Part shown: positions 49,837 through 57,920 of the stretch, one piece after another
How positions within the stretch are numbered: position 1 is the first letter of the stretch
Layout: the number at the start of each line of letters is the position of its first letter
Source: Oscillospiraceae bacterium
GTDB lineage: Bacteria > Bacillota > Clostridia > UBA1381 > UBA9506
Reading direction: 5' to 3'
NCBI GenBank assembly: GCA_015068905.1
Contig: SVJQ01000008.1
Location: 1 to 64,000 of the forward strand
DNA length: 64,000 nucleotides
Program-made: the position numbers and the translations under genes
Notes under the pieces: model-generated
Database searches by the model: none
The model's input: the letters and a program-made list of their open reading frames with translations, nothing else
Told to the model about the DNA's origin: nothing

Positions 49837-51216
49837 ATGAAAAAAGTTTTCAGCGTTGTTTTGATGATTATGGTCATCTTCACAACCTTGCCTGCCTTTG
49901 CTCAGGAGACGGAAGCCGGCGTAACCATGCAGGTGACCATGGCAGAAAAATTATACTATAATGAAATTGCCAAAATACATTGCACCATTACCAATCCGCA
50001 GGAGGCGATGGGCGCTGAGGTAAGACTGTATCTTGACGGCGTCAGGATAGAAGGTGCAGGCTCTGAATATTTTGTTTTGGGTGCACAAAACAATGAAAAT
50101 TTTGATTTTTTGGTTCCTGAGACTTTGGATGTTCAGTATCTGCATACCGTTTTATTTGAACTCATCTGCGGTAATGGTCAGACCCTTTACAGTGCTCATG
50201 TTTTCGCTGTTTCGGATAAGCCGGCGTTTTCTATGCGGCTATTTTCTGTTCCTGAGGCCGTGAATCCCGGCTATGAGCTTTACTTTGGCGTGCGTTTCAG
50301 TACACCGCCGGGAAGAGTGTTTAAGCTCTCGGGCACAGGCTTTGTGCGTGGTGCAGAGGTGCCGGATTCTAAGCAGGAGCTTATTATTTATAACGGCTTG
50401 CAGTTTTATGTAACAGTTCCTCAAAGCATGAATGAGGCAGACCCTGCGGATTTTGTGTTCAGCTATACTGTTCGGGCGAATGATCCTCAATCACCTGTCA
50501 GCCCTGTTACTGTTTCCTATGATGCCGCCAAGATGACAGCAGAGCTGATGGCTCTCAAAAAGATTGAAGCGCTGATTATTCCTGTTACCGTGAACTATAC
50601 AACGAGTGGCTATGCTTACTCAAACCTGACCGGAAAGTTCACCACAGTGCCGGCAGGGACTGTGGCAGAGTATTTAAACCCCGATAACAGCCATTCTATG
50701 AAATCGGCAAAAATCAAACTGCCCTCAGGGACTGTATGTTGGGTGCCAATGTGGGCGGTTAACATTTCCCGTACTAACTACACCATCAAAGATGTTCTGA
50801 CAGATGCTGACAAAGAAGCTTTTGTTAATGAGCAGGGCTATGACAGTAAAACAGACTATCTGGTCTGGGTGAACAAGCAAAGACAGATTCTGGTGCTGTT
50901 CACCGGAGAACAGGGCAACTGGAAGGTATCTAAAGTATATCCCGTTGCCACCGGTAAAAATGCAACTCCGACCCCGACTAAAGTTTGCGAATATCAATAT
51001 AAGACCCGTTGGGTAACCGAGGAATATATTTGTGACCCGGTGCTTTCTTTGTTTGAAGCCTATGCCATTCATAATCAGCCGGTGAGCCATAGCGGTTATG
51101 TTCTTGACAGAACCATTGGCAATCCTGCTTCTGCCGGATGTATCAGAATGCTCAAAAAAGATGTGGATGAGTTGTATTCAATTATTCCCGTTGGTACAAG
51201 AGTTGTTCTTTATTAA
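49837..51216 (+). CDS. Secreted L,D-transpeptidase (YkuD)
   Basis: A 459-residue exported protein. A signal peptide (MKKVFSVVLMIMVIFTTLPAFA, cut after AFA in my reading) precedes ~300 residues of unassigned beta-rich domains, then a short SH3-like part and the C-terminal YkuD domain with HNQPVSHSG and the active-site SAGCIRM, where Cys435 is the nucleophile. Such enzymes form 3-3 cross-links or attach proteins to peptidoglycan. A GGGGTGG site precedes ATG 49837. A bidirectional terminator follows. Confidence 0.87.
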   Translation: MKKVFSVVLMIMVIFTTLPAFAQETEAGVTMQVTMAEKLYYNEIAKIHCTITNPQEAMGAEVRLYLDGVRIEGAGSEYFVLGAQNNENFDFLVPETLDVQYLHTVLFELICGNGQTLYSAHVFAVSDKPAFSMRLFSVPEAVNPGYELYFGVRFSTPPGRVFKLSGTGFVRGAEVPDSKQELIIYNGLQFYVTVPQSMNEADPADFVFSYTVRANDPQSPVSPVTVSYDAAKMTAELMALKKIEALIIPVTVNYTTSGYAYSNLTGKFTTVPAGTVAEYLNPDNSHSMKSAKIKLPSGTVCWVPMWAVNISRTNYTIKDVLTDADKEAFVNEQGYDSKTDYLVWVNKQRQILVLFTGEQGNWKVSKVYPVATGKNATPTPTKVCEYQYKTRWVTEEYICDPVLSLFEAYAIHNQPVSHSGYVLDRTIGNPASAGCIRMLKKDVDELYSIIPVGTRVVLY

Positions 51217-51217
51217 A

Positions 51218-51260
51218 GTAAAAAAGCTGTGACGATAAAACATCGTCGCAGCTTTTTTAC
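51218..51260. terminator. Bidirectional terminator
   Basis: Arms 51218-51236 and 51242-51260 are near-perfect inverted repeats (core AAGCTGTGACGAT), with A/T runs at both ends; they serve the L,D-transpeptidase gene and the convergent AraC gene. Confidence 0.92.
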
Positions 51261-52015
51261 TTATTTGCCTCAGAGGGTGATGTGCCGAAGAATTTTTTAT
51301 AAACTTTGCCAAAGTATAAAGGGTCAGTATAACCTACAGATAAGGCCACCTCACGGATGGTGTCAAAATCACCGCTGTCGATAACAGATTTTGCGTGAGA
51401 AAGGCGCCTGTGCATAATGTAGTTTTGCGGCGTTGTACCAAACCTTGATACAAAAATTTTCCTGAAATATGTACCCGAAATGCCGCACAGGCAGGGGAGT
51501 GTGTCGGTTTTTAGTGTACAGTCATACAAATGCTCGTTTAAATAACCCACAGCAGGCTCTATGAGAGAAAATTTCTTTTTATCTGCGTAGCCTGCGTTTT
51601 CAATGGCAGACACATAGGACAATAGGTCATAAAGAAGCGAATAGCATTTGAACCTTTCCGCCTGATTACCGAACTTCCATAAGCTTGCAAAGTGAGTGGT
51701 AATATACTCTGCTTCATAAAATTCATTTAAGGTATAAAGTGTTGGTTTGGGGTCTGTGACTTCTCCTAAAAAGTTAATAGAGGTATAGGTGCGCTCTGTA
51801 TCAGACAGAGCTTTATATTCGTAAGTAGAGCCTTTGGGGATAAACATCATTTCTCCGGCTTTTGCTGTAAAGGTCTGATTGTAAAAATTATACCGTACAG
51901 CACCGGAGGCTCTTATGATAAAAGAGTGGGTTGCTCGACTTTCGATTTTGTTATGTGTCTTGCAATCCTTGTGAAGGGAAGAAATAATTTTTAAATTTTC
52001 TATATTCTCAAACAT
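51257..52015 (-). CDS. AraC-family transcriptional regulator
   Basis: A 252-residue regulator with an N-terminal cupin-like sensing domain (KAGEMMFIPKGSTYEY) and a C-terminal double HTH ending in IREVALSVGYTDPLYFGKVYKKFFG, the AraC signature. ATG 52015 has GGAG seven bases upstream; an in-frame start at 52078 would add 21 residues without a site. It is divergent from the MFS gene and probably controls it. Confidence 0.9.
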   Translation of the reverse strand: MFENIENLKIISSLHKDCKTHNKIESRATHSFIIRASGAVRYNFYNQTFTAKAGEMMFIPKGSTYEYKALSDTERTYTSINFLGEVTDPKPTLYTLNEFYEAEYITTHFASLWKFGNQAERFKCYSLLYDLLSYVSAIENAGYADKKKFSLIEPAVGYLNEHLYDCTLKTDTLPCLCGISGTYFRKIFVSRFGTTPQNYIMHRRLSHAKSVIDSGDFDTIREVALSVGYTDPLYFGKVYKKFFGTSPSEANK

Positions 52016-52130
52016 AGTTTTTCTCCGGTTATATAAAACTTCTTGATTTATTCTAACATACAGGAGTATAAAAAACAATGTTCGTACGTTAAAAAAGTTT
52101 TAAAAAATCCATATTGTTATATAAATTCCA

Positions 52131-52158
52131 TTTACATAGATGAATTCCCTGTTATAAT
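52131..52158 (+). promoter_or_regulatory. Promoter of the MFS gene
   Basis: TTTACA (52131-52136), 16 nt, TATAAT (52153-52158), 39 nt before the start codon. Confidence 0.72.
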
Positions 52159-52197
52159 AGACTGTAGATATATTGAAGCGGGTGGAGGCATAAATAG

Positions 52198-53508
52198 ATG
52201 GATAACAGTATAAGGGAAAAGCGAAAGTTTGATTATGCGTGGATTATGATTGGTCTTTGCTTTATGATGATTCTGACCAGCCTTGGCTTTTGCAGTAGCG
52301 GCAGAACCTTATATTTAACAGCCATTACGGGTGCCCTTGGCATTCCACGAGGTGCATTTGCGTTAAACGACACATTTCGGTATGTTACCACAACCATAAT
52401 TAATATGTATTTTGGTAAGCTGGTCTATCGTTTTGGAATGAAAAAACTGATATGTGCCGGTTTTTTATGCCTGATTGCTTTTGCCCTTTTAAACACCGTT
52501 GCAACGACGGTCTACACCTTTTATTTTGCAAGTATTTTGCTAGGTCTTGGTCTTTCGTGGACCGGTACCACAATGGTGAGTTCCATTGTGCATCGCTGGT
52601 GCACGAGTAATAAGGGGACAATTACAGGTGCCGTTTTAGCTGCCAATGGTGTTGGTGGTGCCATTGCAGTTCAGATTCTTTCGCCCATTATTTTTCAGGA
52701 GGGTAACCCCTTTGGCTACCGAACCTCTTATATGGTGGTTTCTTGTGTGCTGCTGGTGGCACTGGCGCTGGTTTTAATATTATTCAGAGAAAAACCAAAA
52801 GGGCAAGAAAACGTAAGCGGTGAAATCCCCAAAAAGCAGAAAAAAGCCCGCGGCGCCGGTTGGATAGGCATGGATTACAGCGAAGCTCTTAAAAAGCCTT
52901 ATTTATATGTTGCGCTCTTGTGTATGTTTTTCACCGGCATGGCTCTTCAGGGGCTTGGTGGCATTGCTGTTCCTCATATGTATGATGTTGGAATCAGCAT
53001 TGAGTTTGTGGCAATGCTTACAAGCTTTACCAGCGTGTTGTTAACGGTATCTAAGTTTGCGACAGGGTTTTTATACGACAGACTTGGTATGCGGATTTCT
53101 ATGAATATTGGCTTTGTTTGTTCGTTTATATCTCTGCTCGGGCTTGTTTTTCTGGCGAACACCCCCGAGGGACGTGTTCTTGCGGTGGTAAGAGGAGTTG
53201 CAGGCGTTGTTGCCCTTCCCCTTGAGACGGTTATGCTTCCCTTATTTGCAAGTGAACTTTTTGGCAATAAAAATTTCGATAAATTTGTGGGGTTGTTTGT
53301 TTCAGCAAGCTGTGCAGGCTTCGCTATTGGCTCGCCTTTTGCTAACTTCTGCTTTGACTTTTTCGGAGGGTATCAGATTGCTTTTTTGATTTTTGGCGCT
53401 ATGATGCTGTTTGTGACGGTGGCAATGCAGTTTGTTTTGTCTGCTGCACACCGTGACCGTAAGAAAATTTTGGCAGAAGTAGCCGGAAACAGGGAAATAA
53501 CTCTGTAA
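52198..53508 (+). CDS. Major facilitator superfamily transporter
   Basis: A 436-residue protein with about 12 membrane segments and a long central cytosolic loop rich in Lys (KPKGQENVSGEIPKKQKKARG). The N-half resembles oxalate/formate-antiporter-like and monocarboxylate-type MFS members, but the substrate is not identifiable. GGTGGAGG precedes ATG 52198. Its regulator is probably the divergent AraC gene. The pot promoter starts 8 nt after its stop codon. Confidence 0.85.
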   Translation: MDNSIREKRKFDYAWIMIGLCFMMILTSLGFCSSGRTLYLTAITGALGIPRGAFALNDTFRYVTTTIINMYFGKLVYRFGMKKLICAGFLCLIAFALLNTVATTVYTFYFASILLGLGLSWTGTTMVSSIVHRWCTSNKGTITGAVLAANGVGGAIAVQILSPIIFQEGNPFGYRTSYMVVSCVLLVALALVLILFREKPKGQENVSGEIPKKQKKARGAGWIGMDYSEALKKPYLYVALLCMFFTGMALQGLGGIAVPHMYDVGISIEFVAMLTSFTSVLLTVSKFATGFLYDRLGMRISMNIGFVCSFISLLGLVFLANTPEGRVLAVVRGVAGVVALPLETVMLPLFASELFGNKNFDKFVGLFVSASCAGFAIGSPFANFCFDFFGGYQIAFLIFGAMMLFVTVAMQFVLSAAHRDRKKILAEVAGNREITL

Positions 53509-53515
53509 AACACCT

Positions 53516-53544
53516 TGACAAAACCTAAAAAATGTGCTATAATT
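53516..53544 (+). promoter_or_regulatory. Near-perfect sigma-A promoter of the pot leader
   Basis: TTGACA (53516-53521), 17 nt, TATAAT (53539-53544): both hexamers match consensus. Transcription should start near 53551, giving a leader of about 385 nt before potA. Confidence 0.9.
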
Positions 53545-53550
53545 TGTCAC

Positions 53551-53910
53551 ATCTCAATCGGAAAAGAGTTTTCCGAAGCAAGATAAACTGACCGCCGATA
53601 TTTTTATGTCGGCTAAGGCCATACGGACAGCCGGGTCAAATGCCGAAAACTGCCTTTGCAGTTGGCAACTTCTGTTGCCTTATTGATTGAGTTAAAAGCT
53701 CAAGTTTTATAAGTTGGTGACTATAAACCGATGCCTCGCGGCATATAACTTGTGAAATGGTCAATAAGAGTGGTAAAAGTAATCTTTGCTATATAGACTC
53801 TAAACCCATTGGGATGCAACAATGTGATATCTTCTTCCTGAAAATCAGGGGGATTATGGCTTTGTTTTCTGCAAGTGGTATGCTGCTAATTGGCGGTGTA
53901 CCACTTTTTT
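53551..53910 (+). promoter_or_regulatory. Long structured leader (riboswitch-like candidate) of potABCD
   Basis: Seen: a closing stem CTCAATC (53554-53560) with GATTGAG (53685-53691) around hairpins CGGAAAA/TTTTCCG (53560-53576), GCCGA/TCGGC (53595-53614), AACTGC/GCAGTT (53648-53663) and GGCAAC/GTTGCC (53664-53679). A second domain has AAGTT/AACTT (53711-53751) around ATGCC/GGCAT (53731-53744), and AGAGT/ACTCT (53767-53801). A terminator ends it. AGTGGTA occurs both at 53769-53775 and in the terminator's 5' arm (53874-53880), so either copy can pair with the terminator's 3' arm. I find no signature of T-box, cobalamin, SAM, lysine, FMN or purine riboswitches, tmRNA or RNase P. Polyamine sensing is a guess from the genes downstream. 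Confidence 0.65.
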
Positions 53911-53912
53911 AA
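53856..53912 (+). CDS. Possible 18-codon leader peptide over the pot terminator
   Basis: ATG 53856 opens [18 protein letters not shown] and ends at TAA 53910-53912, spanning the whole terminator hairpin (53873-53910). GGGGG at 53848-53852 is a close, imperfect ribosome site, only three bases from the ATG. The peptide is hydrophobic and contains no run of codons for one amino acid. Translation over the hairpin would block it and allow readthrough into potA. It may equally be a chance ORF. Confidence 0.3.
   Translation: MALFSASGMLLIGGVPLF
53873..53910 (+). terminator. Intrinsic terminator 24 nt before potA
   Basis: AAGTGGTA (53873-53880), an 18-nt loop with further pairing, TACCACTT (53899-53906) and a T-run to 53910. 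Its place between leader and potA fits transcription attenuation. Confidence 0.78.
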
Positions 53913-53934
53913 TGCTTGCGTTAGGAGAAGGGCC

Positions 53935-55047
53935 ATGAATAAAATCATTGAACTGAAAAACATTTCCAAATCCTTTGACGGAGAACTGATTTTAGACGAT
54001 CTCAGTTTAAATATTTACGATAATGAATTTATAACTCTTTTGGGTCCTTCAGGCTGCGGTAAGACAACTATGCTTCGTATGATTGGCGGTTTTGAACATC
54101 CGGACTGCGGCGACATTCTCTTTATGGGTGAGCGGATTAACGATGTGCCGCCTCATAAGCGGAACGTTAACACCGTCTTCCAAAAATACGCCCTGTTTCC
54201 GCATCTTAACGTTTTTGAAAATGTGGCTTTCCCTCTGCGTGAGAAAAAAGTTCCTAAAAAAGAGATTCGTGAAAAAGTGGAAAAGATGCTGTCACTTGTT
54301 ATGCTGTCAAATTTTGCAGACCGCAGTGTGACAAGTTTATCAGGCGGTCAGCAGCAGCGTGTTGCCATTGCAAGAGCGCTGATTAACAGCCCCAAGGTTT
54401 TGCTCCTTGATGAGCCATTGGGCGCCCTTGACTTAAAGCTTAGAAAAGATATGCAGCAGGAACTGAAAAAGATTCAGAAAAGTACAGGTATCACCTTTGT
54501 TTTTGTTACCCATGATCAGGAAGAAGCTCTCAGCATGTCTGACACCATTGTGGTTATGAGTGAGGGTAAAATTCAGCAGATTGGTATCCCTACAGACATA
54601 TATAACGAGCCGAAAAATGCCTTTGTTGCTGATTTTATCGGCGAGAGCAATATCATTGACGGCACGATGCTTGAAAACTATAAAGTCAGCTTTTCGGGCC
54701 ATATTTTTGAATGCCTTGATGCAGGTTTTGCTGTCGGCGAACAGGTAGACGTTGTGGTTCGCCCTGAAGATGTTGATATTGTGCCGGTAGAGCAGAGTAT
54801 GCTGCAGGGCGTTGTTACAGCCGTTACCTTTATGGGTGTTCATAACGAACTGATTGTGGATATCGGCGGTTTTAAATGGATGATTCAGACAACGGATTCA
54901 GCAAATGTGGATGACCGTATCGGTATTTCCCTTGACCCCGATGCCATTCATATTATGAAAAAGTCAAAATACTCCGGTATGTATGGTGACTACTCCTCTT
55001 ACTCTAATGAGCTTGATGAACTCTCTGAGCCCGGGGGTGAGGAATGA
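53935..55047 (+). CDS. potA: Spermidine/putrescine ABC transporter ATP-binding protein
   Basis: A 370-residue ABC ATPase. Walker A is GPSGCGKT (37-44), signature LSGGQQQR (135-142), Walker B LLLDEP (156-161), and a C-terminal TOBE domain (about 280-355) as in PotA. ATG 53935 follows AGGAGAAGG; a TTG upstream at 53890 lies in the terminator and is unlikely. The substrate follows from the operon and the similarity of all four genes to potABCD. It overlaps potB's possible first start by 4 nt. Confidence 0.95.
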   Translation: MNKIIELKNISKSFDGELILDDLSLNIYDNEFITLLGPSGCGKTTMLRMIGGFEHPDCGDILFMGERINDVPPHKRNVNTVFQKYALFPHLNVFENVAFPLREKKVPKKEIREKVEKMLSLVMLSNFADRSVTSLSGGQQQRVAIARALINSPKVLLLDEPLGALDLKLRKDMQQELKKIQKSTGITFVFVTHDQEEALSMSDTIVVMSEGKIQQIGIPTDIYNEPKNAFVADFIGESNIIDGTMLENYKVSFSGHIFECLDAGFAVGEQVDVVVRPEDVDIVPVEQSMLQGVVTAVTFMGVHNELIVDIGGFKWMIQTTDSANVDDRIGISLDPDAIHIMKKSKYSGMYGDYSSYSNELDELSEPGGEE

Positions 55048-55049
55048 CC

Positions 55050-55934
55050 ATGAAGACTGCGGTCAAAACAAAAAATAAAAGTGGTATGAGCCTTGCCTTG
55101 GCGCCTTATTCTGTCTGGTCGGTTTTGTTTATTTTAGTGCCTTTGATTTTTGTGGCATATTATGCTTTTACCGATAATAATTTTGCTTTTACAACGGAAA
55201 ATATTACCCGTTTCTTTACAGAGGTGACTAAGATTAAGGGCGATGACGGAACGGTAACGGAGGTACATAAATATCTTGTTATCTTTATGCGTTCTCTAAA
55301 ACTTGCGGTCATTTCAACTGTTGTTTGCCTTGTGATGGGTTATCCCATTGCCTATATTATGGCGCGGTCAAAGCCACGCACACAAAAAATGCTGGTTACG
55401 CTGATTATGATTCCTATGTGGATGAACTTTTTAATCAGAACCTATGCCTGGATGACTATTTTACAGGATAAAGGTATTTTAAACGGGCTGTTATCTGCTA
55501 TCGGTTTGGGAACAATCGACATTATCGGAACGGAAACGGCCGTTATCATTGGTATGGTGTATGACTATTTTCCCTATATGATTTTGCCGATTTATTCTAT
55601 TTTAGCCAAGATGGATGATAAGCTGATTGAGGCGGCAAAGGATTTGGGCTGTAACAAATTTTCAGTTTTAAAACGTGTTATTTTTCCCTTAAGCCTGCCG
55701 GGGGTTATATCCGGCATTACTATGGTTCTTATTCCGTCAATCAGCACCTTTTATATTTCGCAAAAGCTGGGTAACGGCAAGATTCTCTTGATTGGTGACG
55801 CTATTGAGAGCCAGTATATTAACAATAATCTGCACTTTGCGGCGGCGATTGCCTTTATTTTAATGGTTATTTTACTTGTATGTATGGCACTTGTCAAATA
55901 CCTGACCGCCCGGCTTGTTTATGGGGGTGAGTGA
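55050..55934 (+). CDS. potB: Spermidine/putrescine ABC transporter permease PotB
   Basis: A 294-residue permease with six membrane segments and the EAA loop DDKLIEAAKDLGCNKFSVLKRVIFPLSLPG that docks PotA. I prefer ATG 55050, seven bases after GGGGGTGAGG; ATG 55044, overlapping the potA stop, is the alternative and adds two residues. Large extracytoplasmic loop between segments 1 and 2 includes about residues 40-80. potC starts 1 nt after its stop. Confidence 0.93.
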   Translation: MKTAVKTKNKSGMSLALAPYSVWSVLFILVPLIFVAYYAFTDNNFAFTTENITRFFTEVTKIKGDDGTVTEVHKYLVIFMRSLKLAVISTVVCLVMGYPIAYIMARSKPRTQKMLVTLIMIPMWMNFLIRTYAWMTILQDKGILNGLLSAIGLGTIDIIGTETAVIIGMVYDYFPYMILPIYSILAKMDDKLIEAAKDLGCNKFSVLKRVIFPLSLPGVISGITMVLIPSISTFYISQKLGNGKILLIGDAIESQYINNNLHFAAAIAFILMVILLVCMALVKYLTARLVYGGE

Positions 55935-55935
55935 T

Positions 55936-56772
55936 TTGAAAATAACATCAAAAATTTACACAGCACTCATTTTTGCATTTCTCTTTGCTCCCATTTTGGT
56001 GCTTTTGGTCTTTTCCTTTAACGAAGCAAAAAGCCTTTCAGTTTTTTCAGGCTTTTCACTTAAATGGTATAAAGAGCTGTTTCAGGATGAAAATACTTTA
56101 GAGGCTGTCAAAAACACTCTCATTTTAGCTTGCTCGGCAACGGTGATTTCCACCGTTATGGGTACGGCGGCGGCTATGGGAATGCACAAGCTCAAAAACC
56201 GCTTTTACAAAATGGCGGTGGATACTGTGACAAACATTCCGATGATTAATCCGGATATTATCACAGGTATTTCTATGATGCTTGTTTTTGTATTTGTGGG
56301 CCGTATGTTCGGCGCGGCGACCAGCCTGAACTTCTGGACAATGCTCATCGCCCATGTAACCTTCTGCCTGCCTTATGTTATTTTTCAGGTGCTGCCCAAA
56401 CTGCAGCAAATGGATAAGTCATTGACTGAGGCGGCGATGGATTTAGGGTGCACACCCTTTCGGGCATTTATCAAAGTGACTATGCCTGAAATTCTGCCCG
56501 GTATTATTACCGGCGCTATTATGGCGTTTACCTTATCCTTAGATGATTTTGTCATCAGCTATTTTACAACGGGTAACGATTTTCAGACCCTGCCGATTCG
56601 AATCTACGGTATGACAAAGAAAACGGTTACACCGGATATGTATGCTTTGGCGACGATAATCTTCTTTGTAACTTTGGCGCTTCTTCTTTTAAATAACTTT
56701 GTTGAGAGCGGAGACGACAAGCGCCTTGCTGAACTAAAAAAGCAAAAGAAACAAAAAAGGAGCGAACAATGA
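55936..56772 (+). CDS. potC: Spermidine/putrescine ABC transporter permease PotC
   Basis: A 278-residue permease with six membrane segments and the EAA loop SLTEAAMDLGCTPFRAFIKVTMPEILPG. The TTG at 55936 follows GGGGGTGA by about six bases and is the likely start; ATG 55921 and the upstream TTG at 55915 lie in the potB frame overlap and are alternatives. Its stop overlaps the first ATG of potD. Confidence 0.92.
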   Translation: MKITSKIYTALIFAFLFAPILVLLVFSFNEAKSLSVFSGFSLKWYKELFQDENTLEAVKNTLILACSATVISTVMGTAAAMGMHKLKNRFYKMAVDTVTNIPMINPDIITGISMMLVFVFVGRMFGAATSLNFWTMLIAHVTFCLPYVIFQVLPKLQQMDKSLTEAAMDLGCTPFRAFIKVTMPEILPGIITGAIMAFTLSLDDFVISYFTTGNDFQTLPIRIYGMTKKTVTPDMYALATIIFFVTLALLLLNNFVESGDDKRLAELKKQKKQKRSEQ

Positions 56773-57881
56773 TGAAAAAAACCTTAGCACTTCTTCTGGC
56801 TGTGCTTTTGGCATTGCCTTTGTGTCTTTCCGGTTGTGGAGATTCAAATACCCTTGTTTTAAACGTTTATAACTGGGGTGAATACATCTCTGACGGTAGT
56901 GAAGGCACCTATGACACCGTGAAGGAATTTGAAAAGTGGTATCAGGAAACCTATGACCAAAAGGTTAAGGTTAACTACACAACCTTTGCTTCTAATGAAG
57001 ATATGTACAGCAAGCTCTCCTCCGGTGCAGTCAGCTATGATGTGGTGATTCCCTCTGATTATATGATTGCCAGAATGAGAGAAGAGAATATGCTTCTGCC
57101 TCTCAACTTTGATAATATCCCCAATTATCAGAATATTGATGATAACTTTAAAGCGCTTTACTATGACCCTGAGGAGCAGTATACCGTACCTTATGCGTAT
57201 GGCATTATCGGTGTTATATATAATGCTAACGAAGTTGATGCAAAAGATGCCGGTGACTGGGACCTGTTGTGGAATGAAAAATACGCTGAGAAAATTCTGC
57301 AGTTTAACAACTCTCGTGATGCTTTTGGCATGGCAATGTATAAGTTGGGGCTTGATGTCAACACAGATGATACGGTTGTTTGGGATACTGCTTGTGACGA
57401 ACTGATTAAACAGCGCCCCTTGGTGTATAGCTATGTTATGGATGAAATTTATAACATGATGGAATCCGGCGAGGCGGCAATCGGCGCTTATTATGCCGGT
57501 GATTATTTCACCATGAAGGATGCGCAGGCAGAGGGTGTTGATCTTAAGTTCTACTATCCTGAGAGAACCAACTATTATGTAGATGCAATGTGCATCCCCA
57601 CCTGCTGTCAGAATCAGGAGCTGGCTGAAATCTTCATTAACTTTATGCTGTCTGAAGATGCTGCCATTGCCAATGCTGAGTACACCTATTATGCATCGCC
57701 CAACAAGGTGGTTTATGGAAACCCCGGCTATCAGGAGGAAATGGGCGAAGAGGCTATGGCCATCCTCTATGACAGAACAGACAATTTCAGAGAACAGTAT
57801 AACAACAATGCATACCGCAATTTAAAACGCGAAACCTTAGACTATATTAATAGTTTATGGGAGACAGTAAAGATTAACTAG
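56769..57881 (+). CDS. potD: Polyamine-binding lipoprotein PotD
   Basis: A 370-residue periplasmic-type binding protein tethered by lipid. The lipobox is LSGC with Cys23. The mature part starts NTLVLNVYNWGEYI, typical of PotD/PotF, and VVIPSDYMIARM and YTVPYAYGIIGVIYN belong to the ligand site. AGGAG lies six bases before ATG 56769. The operon ends with a strong bidirectional hairpin. Choice between spermidine and putrescine is not possible from sequence. Confidence 0.93.
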   Translation: MMKKTLALLLAVLLALPLCLSGCGDSNTLVLNVYNWGEYISDGSEGTYDTVKEFEKWYQETYDQKVKVNYTTFASNEDMYSKLSSGAVSYDVVIPSDYMIARMREENMLLPLNFDNIPNYQNIDDNFKALYYDPEEQYTVPYAYGIIGVIYNANEVDAKDAGDWDLLWNEKYAEKILQFNNSRDAFGMAMYKLGLDVNTDDTVVWDTACDELIKQRPLVYSYVMDEIYNMMESGEAAIGAYYAGDYFTMKDAQAEGVDLKFYYPERTNYYVDAMCIPTCCQNQELAEIFINFMLSEDAAIANAEYTYYASPNKVVYGNPGYQEEMGEEAMAILYDRTDNFREQYNNNAYRNLKRETLDYINSLWETVKIN

Positions 57882-57884
57882 TGT

Positions 57885-57920
57885 AATAAAAAAACACCTC
57901 GCACGAGGTGTTTTTTTATT
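57885..57920. terminator. Bidirectional terminator between potD and rqcH
   Basis: Arms 57885-57901 and 57904-57920 are a perfect 17-bp inverted repeat (core ACACCTCG/CGAGGTGT) flanked by A- and T-runs. Confidence 0.95.

Noticed and set aside
53551-53910. tmRNA, RNase P RNA, T-box or cobalamin riboswitch in the pot leader
   Set aside because: The length suits the first two, but there is no tRNA-like CCA end, no GAGGAAAGTC-type P4 sequence, no TGGNACCGCG T-box and no GCCACTG B12 box.
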